Made by a program: the position numbers and the translations under genes
NCBI GenBank assembly: GCA_020725385.1
Contig: DYFC01000030.1
Span: 1-47,666 of the forward strand
Source: Nitrospira japonica
GTDB taxonomy: Bacteria > Nitrospirota > Thermodesulfovibrionia > Thermodesulfovibrionales > SM23-35
Length of the DNA: 47,666 nt
Direction of reading: 5' to 3'
Notes under the pieces: model-generated
What the model saw: only the letters and a program-made list of their open reading frames with translations
What the model was told of the DNA's origin: nothing
The model's database searches: none
Part shown: positions 45,760-47,666 of the stretch, piece after piece
Layout: each line of letters starts with the position of its first letter
Numbering within the stretch: the stretch's first letter is position 1

Positions 45760-46509
45760 TTATAAACGCAGCATCAGCGCGAACACACCCCAGCCGAGGT
45801 ATTCACGCGTGTAAGCGGCGTAGCGCACGGGTTCCGAGGTCAGTTTAACTCGAACATCTTTCGCGAACTCGTCGTCGGGATTGGCTTCAAGCCATCGGCG
45901 CATAGTGAGCCATTTAGCCGCCTCGTATCTGTCCCAGCTATCTTGGTCAGCCAGAACCATTTCAACGACATCGTAGCCAAGATTGCCGAAAGACTCAAGA
46001 AGTTGTGGAAGCATAAGAAAATCGGAGATAGAGTTGGCAAGACAACTCTTGGCAACATCCTCTGTCGGCGGTAACTGACGCCAGTAAGGCTCGCCGATGA
46101 GGATGATCCCTCCGGTGCGGAGGCTCTGCGCCAGAAGATCGATAGTGCCGGCTACTCCTCCACCGATCCATGTGGCACCAATACAAGCTGCCACATCTAC
46201 CTTTTCGTCAGCGACATATCCGGTAGCATCGCCATGGATGAACTTGACTTTATCGGCGACACCGAGTTCTTCAGCGCGGAGTTTTGCTTGCTCGGTAAAC
46301 AACTGGCTCATGTCAATGCCTGTGCCGATGATTCCGTAATCGCGTGCCCAGGTACACAGCATTTCCCCTGAACCACTGCCGAGGTCAAGTAATCGGGTCC
46401 CTGGTTCCAGACGCAACGCTGCGCCAAGAATGGCGAGCTTTTCGGGTGTTAAGGGGTTATGGATACGGTGAGCACTCTCAGTGATGTTGAATATCCGTGG
46501 AATGTCCAA
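45760..46509 (-). CDS. SAM-dependent methyltransferase, probably transferred
   Basis: 249 residues. Class I motif I is LLDLGSGSGEMLC, followed by GTGIDMSQLFTEQA and the acidic patch VDVAACIGATWIGGG. The substrate is unknown. The gene is clearly richer in G+C than everything around it, by eye well over half against about a third. Its codons (GCG, CGC, GGC) differ too, so recent transfer is likely. The start is TTG at 46509, supported by AAAGGAG ten bases upstream. It lies at the edge of a region of repeats and a four-helix-bundle gene. Confidence 0.85.
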   Translation of the reverse strand: MDIPRIFNITESAHRIHNPLTPEKLAILGAALRLEPGTRLLDLGSGSGEMLCTWARDYGIIGTGIDMSQLFTEQAKLRAEELGVADKVKFIHGDATGYVADEKVDVAACIGATWIGGGVAGTIDLLAQSLRTGGIILIGEPYWRQLPPTEDVAKSCLANSISDFLMLPQLLESFGNLGYDVVEMVLADQDSWDRYEAAKWLTMRRWLEANPDDEFAKDVRVKLTSEPVRYAAYTREYLGWGVFALMLRL

Positions 46510-46660
46510 TTCAGAAAATCTCCTTTCGGGTATGAATAGATTTGGTTACGGCCTAATGCCCATCTGAGCAGCAGCCAAAGGCTGGCTTTTCAGGGGGATT
46601 TTTTTTCAATATTATAGCTAATAATAGCAGTAATGGTTTTTGCAGTCAAGAAAACGATAG

Positions 46661-46712
46661 GGCTCGCTTACGACAGAACGGAAGTTCGGAAGTACGGAAG
46701 CTCAGAAGTCAG
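46661..46712. repeat. Direct repeat and GGAAG array, left side of the S23 gene
   Basis: A 25-base segment (46661-46685, opening GGCTCGCTTACGACAGAAC) recurs exactly at 47216-47240. It runs into a loose array of 8-base units of the form CGGAAGTN (46679-46712). Confidence 0.8.
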
Positions 46713-46730
46713 CAGTATATTGATGCTTTA

Positions 46731-47075
46731 TTACAAAGATCGATAGAAACTCCATAAAAGTTTGCCAACTTCATTCATTAAAGCTTCAATTTGTGATGTA
46801 TCTGTTTTTAGGTATCCGAGTCTTTTAGAGAATTCAAGAAGATATTCTGTCTCAGCAAGAGAGCCTAAAGAAATGTTTATAAACTGTGCCAGCTCTTTTT
46901 TGCTTCTTCGAGCATAGCCTTCAACTATATTTGTAGGAATAGATAAAGCAGCTTTCCTTATTTGAAAAGTTAGTCCAAAAGTCTCATTTTTTGGAAAAGA
47001 TTCTGTTATTTTATAAATATTAAAAGCAAGTTCATCCGCTTTGTTAAAAACAATTAGTTCTTTGTACTTTGCCAT
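46731..47075 (-). CDS. Four-helix bundle protein (S23/IVP family)
   Basis: 114 residues, all helical. The family core is present: FGLTFQIRKAALSIPTNIVE then GYARRSKKELAQF and SLAETEYLLEFSKRL. Relatives are encoded in intervening sequences of 23S rRNA genes or stand alone, often with repeats, and their function is not known. It is flanked by short repeat arrays in opposite orientation and by 25-base direct repeats, so it may be part of a small mobile unit. Confidence 0.9.
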   Translation of the reverse strand: MAKYKELIVFNKADELAFNIYKITESFPKNETFGLTFQIRKAALSIPTNIVEGYARRSKKELAQFINISLGSLAETEYLLEFSKRLGYLKTDTSQIEALMNEVGKLLWSFYRSL

Positions 47076-47097
47076 TTAATGTAATTATACCATTAGC

Positions 47098-47240
47098 TCA
47101 TAAAGTTCCATCTCTCTACTATTCCGCTTTTCCGTACCTTTGTTCTTCTGCTCTTCCGGACTTCCGCTATTCAGTTCTTCCGCGCTTCTGCTCTAAAGAA
47201 GTTCCCTCGTCATATGGCTCGCTTACGACAGAACGGAAGT
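47098..47240. repeat. Inverted GGAAG-type array and second direct repeat, right side of the S23 gene
   Basis: From about 47110 to 47195 the plus strand shows repeated CTTCC/TTCCG words (TTCCGCTTTTCCGTACC, CTTCCGGACTTCCGCTATTC), the reverse sense of the left array. It ends in the second 25-base direct repeat at 47216-47240. The following 285 bases (47241-47525) contain no gene or structure that I can support. Confidence 0.75.
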
Positions 47241-47525
47241 ACTGTGCCAGTTCCTTTTTTGAAAAAGGCGGATTATGTATTACAGGTATCAATATTGGAA
47301 AAATATTTTCTGTTAAAATCTGCCTTATTCTTATAAGCTATTTAACTCGAAAAATGCAGTTATAGATTCTGAATTAACCATAAAAAAAGCTCAGGGCATG
47401 AGTTTATGATGACAATTATCAATGTTTTACTATCCATAAGCAGTGTCATACTGAATTAATTTCAACATCTCCAGTATTAAGAGACATTATGGAATTATCT
47501 ACATTTATTGCTTAAGCATAAATCG

Positions 47526-47666
47526 TGTTAGGAATTTTTTAAAAGTGAACTGTTTACGAATTAAAAGTGAACACCCATAATTGTTTTTTAAGAGGGGTGA
47601 AGTAACAGAACAAATATAAATAGACATACATGGAAAAAGCTGTTAAGAATCCCATAAGAGATGGAA
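47526..47666 (+). mobile_element. Truncated insertion-sequence end, right
   Basis: Boundary at 47526 (TGTTAGGAAT). Bases 47526-47663 are the reverse complement of 1-138. Two AAAAGTGAAC decamers lie at 47541-47550 and 47563-47572. An open reading frame starts at 47630 and leaves the window. Both ends of the window therefore enter the same end of the element, in opposite orientation, so they are two different copies. Confidence 0.8.
47630..47666 (+). CDS. 5' fragment of a putative transposase gene
   Basis: ATG at 47630 followed by MEKAVKNPIRDG to the end of the window, in a frame closed upstream by TAG at 47621. Same sequence as the mirror copy at 34-1. It is called a transposase only because of its place inside the repeat end. 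A GGGGTGA about 30 bases upstream is too distant to be a normal ribosome binding site. Confidence 0.4.
   Translation, partial: MEKAVKNPIRDG

Overview
This is an AT-rich window that looks like one complete assembly contig from an anaerobic Gram-negative bacterium. The gene set includes two selenocysteine formate dehydrogenases, formate-THF ligase, a nif-type NifU/NifS pair, Tat and Sec export signals, SurA-like periplasmic folding factors and c-di-GMP proteins. It fits an acetogenic, sulfate-reducing or related lineage such as Nitrospirota (Thermodesulfovibrionia) or the former Deltaproteobacteria. That placement is an inference from gene content; there is no rRNA in the window. Both ends run into the same insertion-sequence end in inverted orientation (1-138 and 47526-47666), so the contig probably stops because of a repeat. 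I saw no tRNA, rRNA, CRISPR array or phage module.

Layout. 165-3862 (minus): YchF ATPase, a small zinc-ribbon protein, a GYD-domain protein and a CBS4-PAS-GGDEF diguanylate cyclase. 3947-5958 (plus): nifU-nifS. 5983-10051: a zinc-dependent phospholipase C-like protein and leucyl aminopeptidase (minus), then a cardiolipin-synthase-like protein and a small membrane-anchored protein (plus). 10054-14783 (minus): a periplasmic formate dehydrogenase, with Tat-exported selenocysteine subunit, iron-sulfur subunit and FdhE. 15082-17795 (plus): the yceD-rpmF-plsX-fabH operon behind a good sigma70 promoter. 17781-26491 (minus): a hybrid histidine kinase and an unusual lipid/polyketide-type cassette (CrtI-like oxidoreductase, ACP, ketosynthase, FabZ, degenerate ketosynthase, PilZ-methyltransferase), interrupted by a palindrome-bracketed GIY-YIG gene. 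26595-30385 (minus): a TVP38/DedA-type membrane protein, a slipin/NfeD pair and an HDAC-like deacetylase. 30484-37805 (minus): a nuoE-nuoF-fdhA type NAD-linked formate dehydrogenase with a second selenocysteine subunit, a cyclic-nucleotide-binding protein and fhs. 38032-45643: three parvulin/SurA-like envelope proteins, one carrying 24 tandem 17-residue repeats, with purN, a family-4 UDG, nadK, tsaE and pgeF. 45760-47240: a GC-rich, probably transferred methyltransferase and a four-helix-bundle (S23) gene inside repeat arrays.

How it works together. The cytosolic formate dehydrogenase plus Fhs make the first two steps of the methyl branch of the Wood-Ljungdahl pathway, and PurN uses the same formyl-THF pool. 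The periplasmic enzyme would oxidise formate outside the cytoplasm. Both catalytic subunits contain an in-frame UGA at the family's active-site position followed by a SECIS-like hairpin, so the host must have Sec machinery outside this window. The most unusual region is 19962-26491: a ketosynthase pair (one catalytically complete, one lacking both histidines), a dehydratase, an ACP and a desaturase-like flavoenzyme, led by a methyltransferase fused to a c-di-GMP-binding PilZ domain. This suggests a c-di-GMP-gated unsaturated or methylated acyl product that I cannot match to a named pathway.
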